Positions 25,131-34,954 of a DNA stretch of 64,000 bases are shown piece by piece. The translations under genes and the position numbers were made by a program. Origin of the DNA: Xanthobacteraceae bacterium (GTDB lineage Bacteria > Pseudomonadota > Alphaproteobacteria > Rhizobiales > Xanthobacteraceae); assembly GCA_019635585.1 (NCBI GenBank), contig JAHBZE010000001.1:372001-436000 (forward strand), written 5' to 3'. Below the pieces are notes generated by a model, which was not told where the DNA came from, ran no database searches, and saw only the letters and a program-made list of their open reading frames with translations. Numbering within the stretch: the stretch's first letter is position 1; every line of letters starts with the position of its first letter.

Positions 25131-27896
25131 ATGGCCAACAAAATGCTTATCGACGCCACCCACCCGGAGGAAACCCGGGTCGTGGTTGTCCGCGGCAATC
25201 GGGTCGAGGAATTCGACTTCGAATCCGCCAATCGCCGTCCGCTCCGCGGGAACATCTATCTAGCGAAGGTTACGCGCGTCGAACCTTCGCTGCAGGCCGC
25301 CTTCGTCGACTACGGCGGCAACCGCCACGGCTTCCTCGCCTTCGGCGAAATCCACCCGGACTATTATCAAATCCCGGTCGCCGACCGGCAGCGCCTCATC
25401 GAAGAAGAAGCGCGTGCGGTCGAAGAAGCCGAGCAGCGCCGCAAGCGCCGTCATCAGGCGAAGTCCGCGGAAAGCTCCGAAAGCATTTCCGAAGACGCCG
25501 AGCTTCCGGAGGATGCCGAGCATCACGACGAGCAGCCGGAAAAGATTCATGTCGATGCGCAGCCGGATGCGCCGGAACATCACGATGACCACGAACACCA
25601 CGATGAAACGGAACAGCAGCCGGTAGAAGCCGCAGCCGAACCGGAAGTCCAAGCACAAACCGAAGCGCCGGAAGGTGAACAGTCCGCCACGGAAGAAGTG
25701 CAGGCAGTCGAAGGCGACGCGCAGGCGTCGCATGTCGAGGACGTAGCCGCTGACGAAGCGCCGATGCCGGAAGTTGTGGAATCCACCGGCGGCGACGCCA
25801 TGGAAGAAGTGCCGGAACGCGCGCCGCGCCGTCACCGCACCTATAAGATTCAAGAGGTCATCAAGCGCCGCCAGATCATCCTGGTGCAGGTCGTGAAAGA
25901 AGAGCGCGGCACCAAGGGCGCGGCGCTGACCACGTATCTCTCGCTCGCAGGCCGCTATTCGGTGCTCATGCCGAACACCGCCCGCGGCGGCGGCATCTCC
26001 CGTAAGATCACGGACGGCGCCGACCGCCGCCGCCTGAAGGAACTCGTTTCCGATCTCGAGGTGCCGGAAGGCATGGGCGTGATCCTGCGTACCGTGGGAG
26101 CGGCGCGCACCAAGACCGAGATCAAGCGCGACTTCGAGTATCTTTTGCGCCAGTGGGAGCAGGTACGCGAGCATACGCTGAATTCCACCGCGCCTGCCCT
26201 CGTCTATGAGGAAGGCTCGCTGGTGAAGCGCGCGATCCGCGACCTTTACAATAAAGACATCGACGACATCATCGTTGCGGGCGACGCGGCCTACAAGGAC
26301 TCCAAAGAGTTCATGCGCATGCTCATGCCGAGTCATGCGAAGAACGTGAAGCCCTATCGCGACACGCTGCCCGTGTTCTCGCGCTACGGCGTCGAACACC
26401 AACTCGACGCCATGTTCTCGCCGGTGGTGCAGTTGAAGTCCGGCGGCTACATCGTCATCAACCCGACCGAAGCGCTGGTGTCGATCGACGTGAACTCGGG
26501 CCGCGCGACGCGCGAGCACAACATCGAAGACACCGCGCTGAAAACCAATCTAGAAGCGTCGGAAGAAATCGCCCGACAGCTTCGCCTGCGCGACCTTGCC
26601 GGTCTCATCGTGATCGACTTCATCGACATGGAAGAGAACCGCAACAACCGCGCAGTCGAGCGCAAGATGAAAGACTGCCTGAAGCACGACCGTGCGCGCA
26701 TTCAGGTCGGCCGCATCTCGCATTTTGGTCTGATGGAGATGTCGCGCCAGCGCATCCGTCAGGGCGTGCTCGAAAGCTCCACCGAGATCTGCCCGACCTG
26801 CGGCGGCACCGGCCACATGCGCTCGGTCTCCTCGGTCGCGCTGCATCTGTTGCGCGCACTCGAAGAGCAACTGATGAAGTCGGCGGCGAACGACCTGATT
26901 GTCCGCACCCGCCCCGACACCGCGCTCTATCTTCTGAACCACAAGCGCGCGCACTTACGCGATCTCGAAGGCCGCTTCGGCGTCGCGATCATCGTGCAAT
27001 CGGACGCGACGCTTTCCGGTCAGCAGTACTTCGTGGTCGAAAAAGGCGGCGCTGCGAGCGGCGTGCCGAACCCGACGCTGGCGCGTCCCGGCTCGGAAAT
27101 GCCGATCGACGAACTCGACGAGGCCGACGACTACGTCGAGGAAGAAGCCGAAGAGGAAGAAACCTCGGCAGACGTTTCCACCGACAACGCGGAAAGCGAA
27201 GAACAGCCGCAGGGCGAACAGCCGGGCAGCCGCCGGCGCAAGCGGCGCGGACGCCGCGGCGGCAGAGGCCGCGATCGCGAACGGGGCGAAAAGCCGAGCC
27301 GCGATCCCGCGCCCCATCAGGAAGCGCAGTCCGAGGAGGACGCGCAAGGCGAAGATTTCGCCGGTGACACGCAGAGCGCCGAGGACAACGGCGGCGGACA
27401 CGAAGAACGTCACGCCGAAAACGGCGGCGAGCAGCAAGGCGAGCGCAAGCGCCGCCGCCGCGGCCGCCGTGGCGGCCGCCGCAATCGCCGCGACCGTTTC
27501 CCGAACGGCGAGCAGCCGCGCGAAGAACGTGCGGAGTCGAACGGGAATTTCACTGCGTCCTCCGAGTTCGACGAGATCGACACCACGCCGCAGCCCGAAC
27601 CGCGCAACGTGCCGGTGCAGGAGCAGCCGGAAGCACGTCCTTCACTCCCTGAAAATCCCGGCACCGCGCCGCAGTTCGCGACCGAACAGCCCGCATCCAC
27701 GCCGGAAGAAGCGCCGAAGCGCCGCTCCACCGTGCGCGAAGCGCCGCCGGCCGCGCGCTTCGACGACAGCGTTCCGTCAGGCACCGTTTATGAGCGGACC
27801 GAAAGCCCGCCGCTTGCATCCGAGAACGGCGATCAGGACCACGCCCCTACCCAGCCGGAGAACAAGTCTCCGAAAAAGGGCTGGTGGCGCCGCTGA
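25131..27896 (+). CDS. rne: Ribonuclease E
   Basis: A 921-residue endoribonuclease that starts mRNA decay and processes rRNA and tRNA. The S1 RNA-binding domain begins at about residue 36 (RRPLRGNIYLAKVTRVEPSL) and is interrupted by an acidic Glu/His-rich insert of about 150 residues (roughly 85-235) before resuming at YKIQEVIKRRQIILVQVVKE. Catalytic aspartates are Asp453 (VSIDVNSGRA) and Asp496 (IVIDFIDM), 43 apart as in E. coli. The zinc link is CPTCGG (Cys554, Cys557). The C-terminal third is disordered with alternating acidic and arginine-rich blocks (RRRKRRGRRGGRGRDR), expected to scaffold the degradosome and bind RNA. Confidence 0.95.
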   Translation: MANKMLIDATHPEETRVVVVRGNRVEEFDFESANRRPLRGNIYLAKVTRVEPSLQAAFVDYGGNRHGFLAFGEIHPDYYQIPVADRQRLIEEEARAVEEAEQRRKRRHQAKSAESSESISEDAELPEDAEHHDEQPEKIHVDAQPDAPEHHDDHEHHDETEQQPVEAAAEPEVQAQTEAPEGEQSATEEVQAVEGDAQASHVEDVAADEAPMPEVVESTGGDAMEEVPERAPRRHRTYKIQEVIKRRQIILVQVVKEERGTKGAALTTYLSLAGRYSVLMPNTARGGGISRKITDGADRRRLKELVSDLEVPEGMGVILRTVGAARTKTEIKRDFEYLLRQWEQVREHTLNSTAPALVYEEGSLVKRAIRDLYNKDIDDIIVAGDAAYKDSKEFMRMLMPSHAKNVKPYRDTLPVFSRYGVEHQLDAMFSPVVQLKSGGYIVINPTEALVSIDVNSGRATREHNIEDTALKTNLEASEEIARQLRLRDLAGLIVIDFIDMEENRNNRAVERKMKDCLKHDRARIQVGRISHFGLMEMSRQRIRQGVLESSTEICPTCGGTGHMRSVSSVALHLLRALEEQLMKSAANDLIVRTRPDTALYLLNHKRAHLRDLEGRFGVAIIVQSDATLSGQQYFVVEKGGAASGVPNPTLARPGSEMPIDELDEADDYVEEEAEEEETSADVSTDNAESEEQPQGEQPGSRRRKRRGRRGGRGRDRERGEKPSRDPAPHQEAQSEEDAQGEDFAGDTQSAEDNGGGHEERHAENGGEQQGERKRRRRGRRGGRRNRRDRFPNGEQPREERAESNGNFTASSEFDEIDTTPQPEPRNVPVQEQPEARPSLPENPGTAPQFATEQPASTPEEAPKRRSTVREAPPAARFDDSVPSGTVYERTESPPLASENGDQDHAPTQPENKSPKKGWWRR

Positions 27897-28028
27897 CGGA
27901 ACGGTCCCGATAAACAAACGTTCATCCTGACGCCTTTGCGCCGCCACAGAGTCCGCTGAAACTTCTATCGTTCCAGGGGGCTCGCGGCCTATACTGGGTG
28001 CGCGGCGAACAAGAAGAGAGATCAGGAC

Positions 28029-28415
28029 ATGAAGTCCATTGTGAAGAGTTCACTTGCGGCGGCAGCACTCCTGCTCGGCGCGTCGGTCGCGGCCGATGCA
28101 CGGCCGGTGCTGGTCACGAACGACCTCAACGTACGCACCGGACCCGGCACGCAAAATCCCTCGATCGGCGTCATTCCGGGCGGCTCCACCGCAGAAGTCG
28201 GCCGCTGCTACGACGGTTGGTGCGAGATCGCATGGGGCAATCTGCGCGGCTTTTCCAGCCAGGCTTATCTCGACGGTCACGGCCCGACTTATGTCGCTCC
28301 GCCGCCGCCTCCGCCGGTCTATTACGGTCCGCGCCGCTACTACTACGGCCCCGGCCCGTACTATGGCCCCGGTCCCTATTTCTATGGCCCGCGCCCCTAT
28401 TGGCGCCGCTGGTAA
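28029..28415 (+). CDS. Exported SH3-domain protein with Gly/Pro/Tyr-rich tail
   Basis: A 128-residue protein with a signal peptide (AAAALLLGASVAADA), one bacterial SH3 domain (LVTNDLNVRTGPGTQNPSIG, later CYDGWCEIAWGNLRGF) and a low-complexity tail of PYYGPGPYFYGP-type repeats. Bacterial SH3 domains of this kind often bind peptidoglycan; that role here is inferred. The gene ends at a strong terminator. Confidence 0.82.
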   Translation: MKSIVKSSLAAAALLLGASVAADARPVLVTNDLNVRTGPGTQNPSIGVIPGGSTAEVGRCYDGWCEIAWGNLRGFSSQAYLDGHGPTYVAPPPPPPVYYGPRRYYYGPGPYYGPGPYFYGPRPYWRRW

Positions 28416-28435
28416 GTTCCGGCACGCGAATTCAA

Positions 28436-28467
28436 AACGCCGCGCGAGTTTTGCGCGGCGTTTTTGT
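28436..28467 (+). terminator. Rho-independent terminator after the SH3 gene
   Basis: AACGCCGCGC (28436-28445) pairs with GCGCGGCGTT (28453-28462), followed by a T run; 7-nt loop. Confidence 0.9.
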
Positions 28468-28575
28468 TTTCGATGCGTCGGATTTTCGGCGATGTGCGGA
28501 TATTCGCGTAAACCAATATTTGCCTTCGCGCTTGCGCGCCCCTGACCCGCGACAAGCATCTTGCTAAAGTATCTT

Positions 28576-28935
28576 ATGGAATCGCCGCTCCTCCGCCCCG
28601 CCCGCTTCGCTGCGCTCGGCTTCGCGCTGACGCTCGCGACGACGGCGTTCGCGCAGCAAGTACCGGCGACGAAGCCCGACCTGCGCTATGAATGCGACGG
28701 CCAAACGCGCGGAAAAATCAATTTTACGATCTGGAGCGCGCAGGGAATTTGTGCGCGCGACGCAAACGGCAAGACCGCCGTGCTCCGCTGCACCGTGTCG
28801 GCTTCGGCCATCGACATTCCGTCCAAGATCGGCGCGGAGCGCATCGACCGCGAGAGCGGAAAATTCAACGGCATTTTCGGCGCGACTAACCGGCCTGCGC
28901 CTTATGGCGGCATGTGCAAGGAACTGAAGCCGTAA
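28576..28935 (+). CDS. Exported protein of unknown function
   Basis: A 119-residue protein with a signal peptide (ARFAALGFALTLATTAFA, cleavage before QQVP) and four cysteines in the mature part (YECDG, GICARD, LRCTV, GMCKEL). Function unknown. The ATG at 28576 is favoured, though a TTG five codons earlier is possible; neither has a clear ribosome-binding site. It converges on the aminotransferase with a 4-bp gap. Confidence 0.7.
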   Translation: MESPLLRPARFAALGFALTLATTAFAQQVPATKPDLRYECDGQTRGKINFTIWSAQGICARDANGKTAVLRCTVSASAIDIPSKIGAERIDRESGKFNGIFGATNRPAPYGGMCKELKP

Positions 28936-28939
28936 GCGT

Positions 28940-30115
28940 CTAGCGCTTCAGCCAGTTGCCGATCCGCTCCACCGCTTCGTGCATTTCCTGAGCAGAGCCT
29001 GCGTAGCAGAAACGCAAATATTGCGCGCCACGCGTGGTATCGAAATCGACGCCTGAAGTCGCGGCAACGCCCGCCTCGTCCAGCATCTTCTTCGCGAAAT
29101 CGAGCGAGTCGTTCGTGAAGCGGGCGACGTTCGCGTATAAATAAAACGCGCCGTCGGCAGGCAGGAAATTATCGAGCCCCGCCTTCGGCAGACCTTCGAT
29201 CAGGATGCGCCGGTTTTCTTCGTAACCGCGCTTGATCGCGTCCATTTCCTCGCGCCCGTCGAACGCGGCTTCTGCGGCGATCTGCGAGAGCGTCGGCACC
29301 GAGATCGCGAGATTTTGTTGCAGCCGCTCGACCGAACGCACGAAGGTTTCCGGCACTACCATCCAGCCGACGCGCCAGCCGGTCATGCAGAAATATTTCG
29401 AGAAAGAGTTGATGACGAAAACGTCATCGGAAAACTTCGCCGCGGTCTCGCCGAAGAAGGCATAGTCGAGACCGTGATAGATTTCGTCGGAGATGAAGCG
29501 GATACCCGCGCTTTCGCATGCTTCGATCAGCTCTTTCAGTTGCTCCGGCGGAATCATGGTGCCGGTCGGATTCGCGGGCGACGCCACGATCACGCCCGCA
29601 AGCGGCTCCTTCGCGTGTTCGGCAAGCAGTGCTTCCCTGGTGATCGCCCAGCGATCGCGCTCCGAGATTTCGATTTCGACCGGTACGCATCCGAGCGCGC
29701 GCAGGATGTTGCGGTATGGCGGATAGCCGGGCGACGCCATGGCGACCCGATCGCCCGGCTCGAACAGCGATAGAAACGCCAGAATGAATCCGCCGGAAGA
29801 GCCGGTCGTCACCACGATCCGCGCCGGATCGACTTTCAGCCGATGCTGCTCGCGGTAATAGCGCGCGATGCGGTTCCGAAGCGGTGGAATGCCGAGCGCG
29901 GTGGTGTAGCCGACCCGGCCCGCGTCGAGCGCGGCCTTCGCCGCGGCAATCGCGGTCGAGGGTGCATTGGCTGCCGGCTGGCCCACTTCCATGTGAATCA
30001 CCCGCCCGCCTGCGGCCTCGATCCGGGCGGCGTGTTCCATCACGTCCATGACCATGAAAGGCGGCACATCGCTGCGCGCCGATGGCACAAGCAGCCCCCG
30101 CGCCTTGGCTTGCAT
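28940..30115 (-). CDS. PLP-dependent class I/II aminotransferase
   Basis: A 391-residue aspartate-aminotransferase-fold enzyme. Visible motifs are the phosphate-binding TTGSSGGF, the substrate-side SPANPTGTMIP, the PLP-ring aspartate in ISDEIYHGLDY, and the Schiff-base lysine in NSFSKYFCMTGWRVGW. It transfers an amino group between an amino acid and a 2-oxoacid; the exact substrates cannot be told. The ATG at 30115 follows GGGAAGGCG and is preferred over one 12 codons upstream. It is divergent from the M48 protease gene. Confidence 0.9.
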   Translation of the reverse strand: MQAKARGLLVPSARSDVPPFMVMDVMEHAARIEAAGGRVIHMEVGQPAANAPSTAIAAAKAALDAGRVGYTTALGIPPLRNRIARYYREQHRLKVDPARIVVTTGSSGGFILAFLSLFEPGDRVAMASPGYPPYRNILRALGCVPVEIEISERDRWAITREALLAEHAKEPLAGVIVASPANPTGTMIPPEQLKELIEACESAGIRFISDEIYHGLDYAFFGETAAKFSDDVFVINSFSKYFCMTGWRVGWMVVPETFVRSVERLQQNLAISVPTLSQIAAEAAFDGREEMDAIKRGYEENRRILIEGLPKAGLDNFLPADGAFYLYANVARFTNDSLDFAKKMLDEAGVAATSGVDFDTTRGAQYLRFCYAGSAQEMHEAVERIGNWLKR

Positions 30116-30294
30116 GATGGTTTCGCCTTCCCGTTTCGGCTGCATAAACAATGCCCCGCTCTCGCCGTATTCCCGCGTTCCGTTGCGTCAAATGCGCGGC
30201 CCCACGGCGCTTTTCGGGGCGGCGCGTTGACCCGCCGGGCCCGCGACCCTATTTCGTGCCCGGATTTTCCGACTGGAACGCTTTGATTTCACCG

Positions 30295-31737
30295 ATGCAC
30301 GAACCAGAGACTGCTAGCAGGCCAGTTCGTCCCCTGCCAGCGCCGGCACGCATGCCGGCGATGGTTCGGGGTATCGCGGTCGCGGCGGTAGCCGCCCTTT
30401 TGTGCGGTCAGGTTAGCAGCGCCTACGCGCAAGCAGGAAAACTTCCGATCCTGCGTGATGCTGAAACCGAGGAACTGCTCCGCGATTACGCGCGGCCGAT
30501 CTTGAAAGCCGCGGGCCTGCAGCGGCAGAACGTGGAAATCGTCATCATTAACAGCCGCGACTTCAACGCCTTCGTCGCGGACGGACGCCGTATCTTCATC
30601 AACTACGGCGCGCTGCTCGACTCGGCGACGCCGAACCAGATTATCGGCGTGCTCGCCCACGAATCCGGGCATATCGCAGGCGGCCATCTCGCGCGTATCC
30701 GCGAAACGCTCGCCTCCGCGCAGACCGCGGCACTCGTTGCGCTACTGGTCGGCGCGGCCGCACTCGGGGCAGGTGCTGCCACCAATGCGCAAGGCATCGG
30801 GCAGGCGGCGCCCGGCATCATCATGGGTCCGCAGGAAGTGATCCGGCGTACGCTGCTTTCCTATCAGCGCAGCCAGGAAGAAGCTGCCGACCGCGCCGCA
30901 GTCTCCTACCTCAACGCGACCGGTCAATCCGCGAACGGCATGCTCGCGACGTTTGCGCGCTTCCAGCAGCAGCAGCTTTTCCTCACGCAGCAGGTCGATC
31001 CATATCTGTTGTCGCATCCGACTGCGGCCAACCGCATCGCGCAGCTTGAGACGCTCGCGAAGGCGAGCCCATATTTCAACAAAAAAGACTCGCCGGAGTT
31101 GCAGCATCGTCACGACATGATGCGCGCGAAAATCTCCGGCTTCTTCGAGAAGCCCGAAGTCGTGGCGCGGCGCTATCCGCAGTCCAACCACTCGCTGCCC
31201 GCGCAATATGCGCGCGCGATGTCGTACTACCGCTGGGGCAACGTGCGCGCCGCCGTCGCGCAGGCCGACGCGCTGATCGCGGCCGAGCCGCGCAATCCCT
31301 ATTTCTACGAACTGAAGGGGCAGATCCTGCTCGAGTCCGGCCGCGCCAAGGAAGCGATCGCGCCGCTGCGCCGGGCGGTTGAACTTTCCAAGGGTACAGC
31401 GCTGATCCGCATGCTGCTCGGTCAGGCGCTGGTACAGGGCAGCCAGGACAAGGAGGACGCTGAAGAAGCGATCCGCGAATTGCGCTTCGCGCTTCAGCGC
31501 GAGCCGAATGCCTCCTTCGGCCACCGCCAGCTCGCCGTCGCCTATGCGCGCACCGGCGACCGGGCGAATGCCGATCTTTCCGCCGCCTATGCCGCGTTCA
31601 ACGACGCCGACTTCAAGGCCGCCAAGACGCTCGCGATCCGCGCGCAGAGAAGTTTCAAGGTCGGAACCCCCGGCTGGCTAAGGGCCGACGACATCGTTAA
31701 GTTCGAAGTGCCGAAAGTCAGCAACAACAACCGCTAG
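30295..31737 (+). CDS. M48-family metalloprotease with TPR domain (BepA-like)
   Basis: A 480-residue periplasmic protein. It has a basic N-terminus and signal peptide (VRGIAVAAVAALLCGQVSSA), a zinc-metalloprotease domain with HESGH at residues 122-126 and the third ligand in SQEEAADRAAV, and a C-terminal TPR domain (from about residue 300, ARAMSYYRWGNVRAAVAQAD). This architecture is that of BepA/YfgC, which checks assembly of outer-membrane proteins and degrades stalled ones. Start-site choice between Met1 and Met20 is open. The DsbA-like gene follows after 22 bp, so both probably act in one periplasmic folding operon. Confidence 0.88.
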   Translation: MHEPETASRPVRPLPAPARMPAMVRGIAVAAVAALLCGQVSSAYAQAGKLPILRDAETEELLRDYARPILKAAGLQRQNVEIVIINSRDFNAFVADGRRIFINYGALLDSATPNQIIGVLAHESGHIAGGHLARIRETLASAQTAALVALLVGAAALGAGAATNAQGIGQAAPGIIMGPQEVIRRTLLSYQRSQEEAADRAAVSYLNATGQSANGMLATFARFQQQQLFLTQQVDPYLLSHPTAANRIAQLETLAKASPYFNKKDSPELQHRHDMMRAKISGFFEKPEVVARRYPQSNHSLPAQYARAMSYYRWGNVRAAVAQADALIAAEPRNPYFYELKGQILLESGRAKEAIAPLRRAVELSKGTALIRMLLGQALVQGSQDKEDAEEAIRELRFALQREPNASFGHRQLAVAYARTGDRANADLSAAYAAFNDADFKAAKTLAIRAQRSFKVGTPGWLRADDIVKFEVPKVSNNNR

Positions 31738-31759
31738 TCCCATACCCCGGAGACGTATC

Positions 31760-32530
31760 ATGCCTGCCGCCAATTTCCTCCGCCGCCTTTCGGCAATTGC
31801 GCTTGGAGCCGCGATGCTGTTCGCCGGCGCGCAGGCCGCGCTCGCGCAGCAAAGCAAGGAAGACATCGAGAAGATCGTCCGTGAATACATCCTCAAGAAT
31901 CCGGAGATCATCGAGCAAGCGATCGTCGAGCTGCGCAAACGGCAGGAAGAAGCCGAGAACAAGTCGCGTACCGATGCGATCGTGCAGAACAAGAAGCTCC
32001 TGACCGAATCCCCACGCGGCATCGTGCTCGGCAATCCGAACGGCAAGGTCACGCTGGTCGAGTTCTTCGATTACAACTGCGGCTACTGCAAGCGCGCGCT
32101 GAACGACGTCTCCGAACTCCTGAAGAACGATCCCGACCTGAAGATCGTGCTGAAGGAATTCCCGATCCTCTCTCCCGGCTCGGTCGAAGCCGCGCGCGTG
32201 GCGGTCGCGGTGCGCATGCAGAACCCGGCGAAGTACTGGGAATTCCACCGCGCGCTGCTCGGCGGCCGCGGCGAAGCCAACGGCGCGGCCGCGCTCGCCG
32301 CCGCGCAGAAGGTCGGCCTCGACATCGAGCGGATCAAGAAGGACATGATGAGCCCGGAAGTCGCGGCGACGCTCAAAGAGAGCGAGCAACTCGGCAAGGC
32401 GCTCGCGATCGGCGGCACGCCGAGCTACGTGCTCGGTGACGAACTGATTCCGGGCGCGCTGCCCTATGATCGCCTGAAGCTCGCCATCGCGCAGGTCCGC
32501 AAGTGCGGCAAGCTCGATTGCCCAAATTAA
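31760..32530 (+). CDS. DsbA-family thiol-disulfide oxidoreductase
   Basis: A 256-residue periplasmic thioredoxin-fold protein with a signal peptide (IALGAAMLFAGAQAALA), an N-terminal helical arm (EDIEKIVREYILKNPEIIEQ) of the kind that mediates oligomerisation in ScsC/Com1 proteins, the CGYC active site at 107-110 and the cis-proline loop GGTPSYV. It oxidises or isomerises disulfides in exported proteins. It directly follows the M48 protease gene. Confidence 0.9.
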   Translation: MPAANFLRRLSAIALGAAMLFAGAQAALAQQSKEDIEKIVREYILKNPEIIEQAIVELRKRQEEAENKSRTDAIVQNKKLLTESPRGIVLGNPNGKVTLVEFFDYNCGYCKRALNDVSELLKNDPDLKIVLKEFPILSPGSVEAARVAVAVRMQNPAKYWEFHRALLGGRGEANGAAALAAAQKVGLDIERIKKDMMSPEVAATLKESEQLGKALAIGGTPSYVLGDELIPGALPYDRLKLAIAQVRKCGKLDCPN

Positions 32531-32655
32531 TCAAGGGCTTGGTTTAGCCTTCCCCTCGCCGCCCGCGCTCTCTATAAAAAGCCGCCCGCGCGAATTACGT
32601 CGCGCCGGCCGAGGCTTGGCCTCAGTTTTCCTCTCCTGCGCGGCAAGAGACACCG

Positions 32656-33093
32656 ATGGCGACCGTCTACGTCCTGAACGGGCCGAACCTGAACCTGCTC
32701 GGCAGCCGCGAGACCGCCGTGTACGGGGCGACCACGCTCGCCGACGTCGAGAAGCTTTGCATGGAAGCCGGCAAGCGCAACGGCCATAGCGTCGTGTTCC
32801 GGCAGAGCAACCACGAAGGCGAACTGGTGGACTGGCTGCAGGAAGCGAATTCGAAGGCGGCCGGGGTCGTGATCAATCCGGGCGCCTATACCCACACCTC
32901 GATCGCGCTGCATGACGCGATCCGCGCGATTAGCGTGCCGGTGATCGAAGTGCATCTCTCGAATATCTTCGCGCGCGAGGAATTCCGGCATCACTCCTAC
33001 GTGTCGCCTGTCGCGCGCGGCGTACTCTGCGGGTTCGGACCGAAAGGCTACGAACTCGCCATCGACGGACTCGCGAACGCCCTCAAGGCGTAA
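32656..33093 (+). CDS. aroQ: 3-dehydroquinate dehydratase, type II
   Basis: A 145-residue enzyme of the shikimate pathway that converts 3-dehydroquinate to 3-dehydroshikimate. Conserved parts are LNGPNLNLLGSRE, catalytic Tyr23, INPGAYTHTSIALHDA, and the base His100 in VIEVHLSNIFAREEFRHHS. Size is typical for the dodecameric type II form. It starts the aroQ-accB-accC-aat run, with 15 bp to accB. Confidence 0.95.
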   Translation: MATVYVLNGPNLNLLGSRETAVYGATTLADVEKLCMEAGKRNGHSVVFRQSNHEGELVDWLQEANSKAAGVVINPGAYTHTSIALHDAIRAISVPVIEVHLSNIFAREEFRHHSYVSPVARGVLCGFGPKGYELAIDGLANALKA

Positions 33094-33108
33094 GGAAACG
33101 GATAAGAA

Positions 33109-33567
33109 ATGTTTGGCAAAAAAATTCAGGTCGATCCCTCGCTGGTCCGCGATCTCGCGGAACTCTTGAACGAAACCGGCCTGACCGAAATCGAAGTGCA
33201 GTCGGGCTCGCAACGCGTCCGCGTCTCGCGCGGCGCGACCGCGATCGCGGGAGCCACCGCGCCGGTTGCAGCCGCCGCGCCTGTCAATCGTCCGGCCGCG
33301 GTGGAGGCGAGCGAAGTCAATTTCAGCAATCATCCCGGCGCGATCACCTCGCCCATGGTCGGCACCGCCTATCGTTCGCCGGAACCCGGCGCGCGTCCCT
33401 TCGTCGATGTCGGCGACAGCGTGAAGGTCGGCCAGACGTTGATGATCGTCGAAGCGATGAAGACGATGAACGCCATTCCCGCGACCAAGGCCGGCAAGGT
33501 GACGCATGTGCTGGTCGACGACGGCCAGCCGGTCGAATTCGGCCAGCCGCTGGTCGTGGTCGAGTAA
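33109..33567 (+). CDS. accB: Biotin carboxyl carrier protein of acetyl-CoA carboxylase
   Basis: A 152-residue BCCP. The C-terminal biotinyl domain has the biotin-accepting lysine Lys118 in [10 protein letters not shown]; an Ala/Pro-rich linker at about 45-70 separates it from the N-terminal AccC-binding part. It carries carboxybiotin for malonyl-CoA formation in fatty-acid synthesis. It lies 12 bp before accC, in the usual order. Confidence 0.95.
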   Translation: MFGKKIQVDPSLVRDLAELLNETGLTEIEVQSGSQRVRVSRGATAIAGATAPVAAAAPVNRPAAVEASEVNFSNHPGAITSPMVGTAYRSPEPGARPFVDVGDSVKVGQTLMIVEAMKTMNAIPATKAGKVTHVLVDDGQPVEFGQPLVVVE

Positions 33568-33579
33568 GCCGGGTCCGCG

Positions 33580-34923
33580 ATGTTCGATAAAGTCCTGATT
33601 GCCAACCGCGGCGAGATCGCGCTGCGCGTCTTACGCGCGTGCAAGGAACTCGGCATCTCGACGGTCGCCGTCCATTCCACCGCCGACGCGGAAGCGATGC
33701 ATGTGAAGCTCGCCGACGAGAGTGTCTGCATCGGCCCGCCGCCTGCGCGCGAAAGCTATCTCAACATTCCCTCCATTCTCGCGGCCTGCGAAATCACCGG
33801 TGCGGATGCCGTGCATCCGGGCTACGGCTTTCTCTCGGAGAACGCGCGCTTCGCGGAAATTCTCGCCGAGCACAATATCGGCTTCATCGGCCCGAAGGCC
33901 GAACACATCCGGCTTATGGGCGACAAGATCGAGGCCAAGCGCACCGCGAAGCGCCTCGGAATTCCGGTCGTGCCCGGCTCTGACGGCGGCGTCACGTCAT
34001 TCGAAGAAGCGATGCGCGTCGGCAAGGAAATCGGTTTTCCGCTGCTGGTGAAAGCGGCGGCCGGCGGCGGCGGGCGCGGCATGAAGGTCGCACGCGACGA
34101 AGCCTCGCTCGGCGAAGCGCTTTCTTCCGCGCGTTCCGAAGCGAAAGCCGCGTTCGGCGACGACGCGGTCTATCTCGAGCGCTATCTCGAGAAGCCGCGC
34201 CATATCGAAATCCAGGTGTTCGGCGACGGCAAGGGTAACGCGATCCATCTCGGCGAGCGCGACTGCTCGCTGCAGCGCCGCCACCAGAAAGTATTCGAGG
34301 AGTCGCCCTCGCCCGCGCTGAACCGCGAGATGCGCGGTGAAATCGGCGAGATCTGCGCGAAGGCGATGCGCGAGCTGAAATACTCCGGCGCCGGAACCAT
34401 CGAGTTTCTCTACGAGAACGGCGAATTCTTCTTCATCGAGATGAACACGCGCATTCAGGTCGAGCACCCGGTGACCGAAATGATCACCGGCCTCGATCTC
34501 GTCAGCGAGCAAATCCGCATCGCATCCGGCGCGTCGCTCTCGGTGACGCAGGAAGAAGTGCAGTTCAGCGGCCACGCGATCGAATGCCGCGTGAACGCCG
34601 AAGACCCGCTCACGTTTGCGCCGTCGCCCGGCAACATCACCTATTACTTCGCACCGGGCGGCCTGGGCGTGCGCGTCGACTCGGCGGTCTACGGCGGCTA
34701 CCGGATTCCGCCGACCTACGACTCGCTGATCGGGAAACTGATCGTGCACGGCAAGACCCGCACCGAATGCATGATGCGGCTTCGGCGCGCGCTCGACGAG
34801 TTCGTGGTCGATGGCGTCAAGACGACGCTGCCCTTGTTCCGGACGCTGGTACGCAACGCCGATATCCAGAACGGCGAATACGACATCCACTGGCTCGAGC
34901 GGTTTCTGGCGGAAAAGACCTAG
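33580..34923 (+). CDS. accC: Biotin carboxylase of acetyl-CoA carboxylase
   Basis: A 447-residue ATP-grasp enzyme that carboxylates the biotin on AccB using bicarbonate and ATP. Conserved parts include the N-terminal [20 protein letters not shown], the glycine-rich loop [32 protein letters not shown] and the catalytic [18 protein letters not shown]. Length is normal. It is followed after about 31 bp by aat. Confidence 0.96.
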   Translation: MFDKVLIANRGEIALRVLRACKELGISTVAVHSTADAEAMHVKLADESVCIGPPPARESYLNIPSILAACEITGADAVHPGYGFLSENARFAEILAEHNIGFIGPKAEHIRLMGDKIEAKRTAKRLGIPVVPGSDGGVTSFEEAMRVGKEIGFPLLVKAAAGGGGRGMKVARDEASLGEALSSARSEAKAAFGDDAVYLERYLEKPRHIEIQVFGDGKGNAIHLGERDCSLQRRHQKVFEESPSPALNREMRGEIGEICAKAMRELKYSGAGTIEFLYENGEFFFIEMNTRIQVEHPVTEMITGLDLVSEQIRIASGASLSVTQEEVQFSGHAIECRVNAEDPLTFAPSPGNITYYFAPGGLGVRVDSAVYGGYRIPPTYDSLIGKLIVHGKTRTECMMRLRRALDEFVVDGVKTTLPLFRTLVRNADIQNGEYDIHWLERFLAEKT

Positions 34924-34954
34924 CGTTGCGCCGGGCTTGCGCTAGATTCACATC

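Noticed and set aside
24727-25263. Open frame across the rne leader
   Set aside because: It overlaps the rne start, has no ribosome-binding site and looks like random Arg-rich sequence.
32609-32628. Weak hairpin GAGGC/GCCTC with TTTT before aroQ as terminator of the dsbA-like gene
   Set aside because: Stem is only 5 bp; not listed as a feature.
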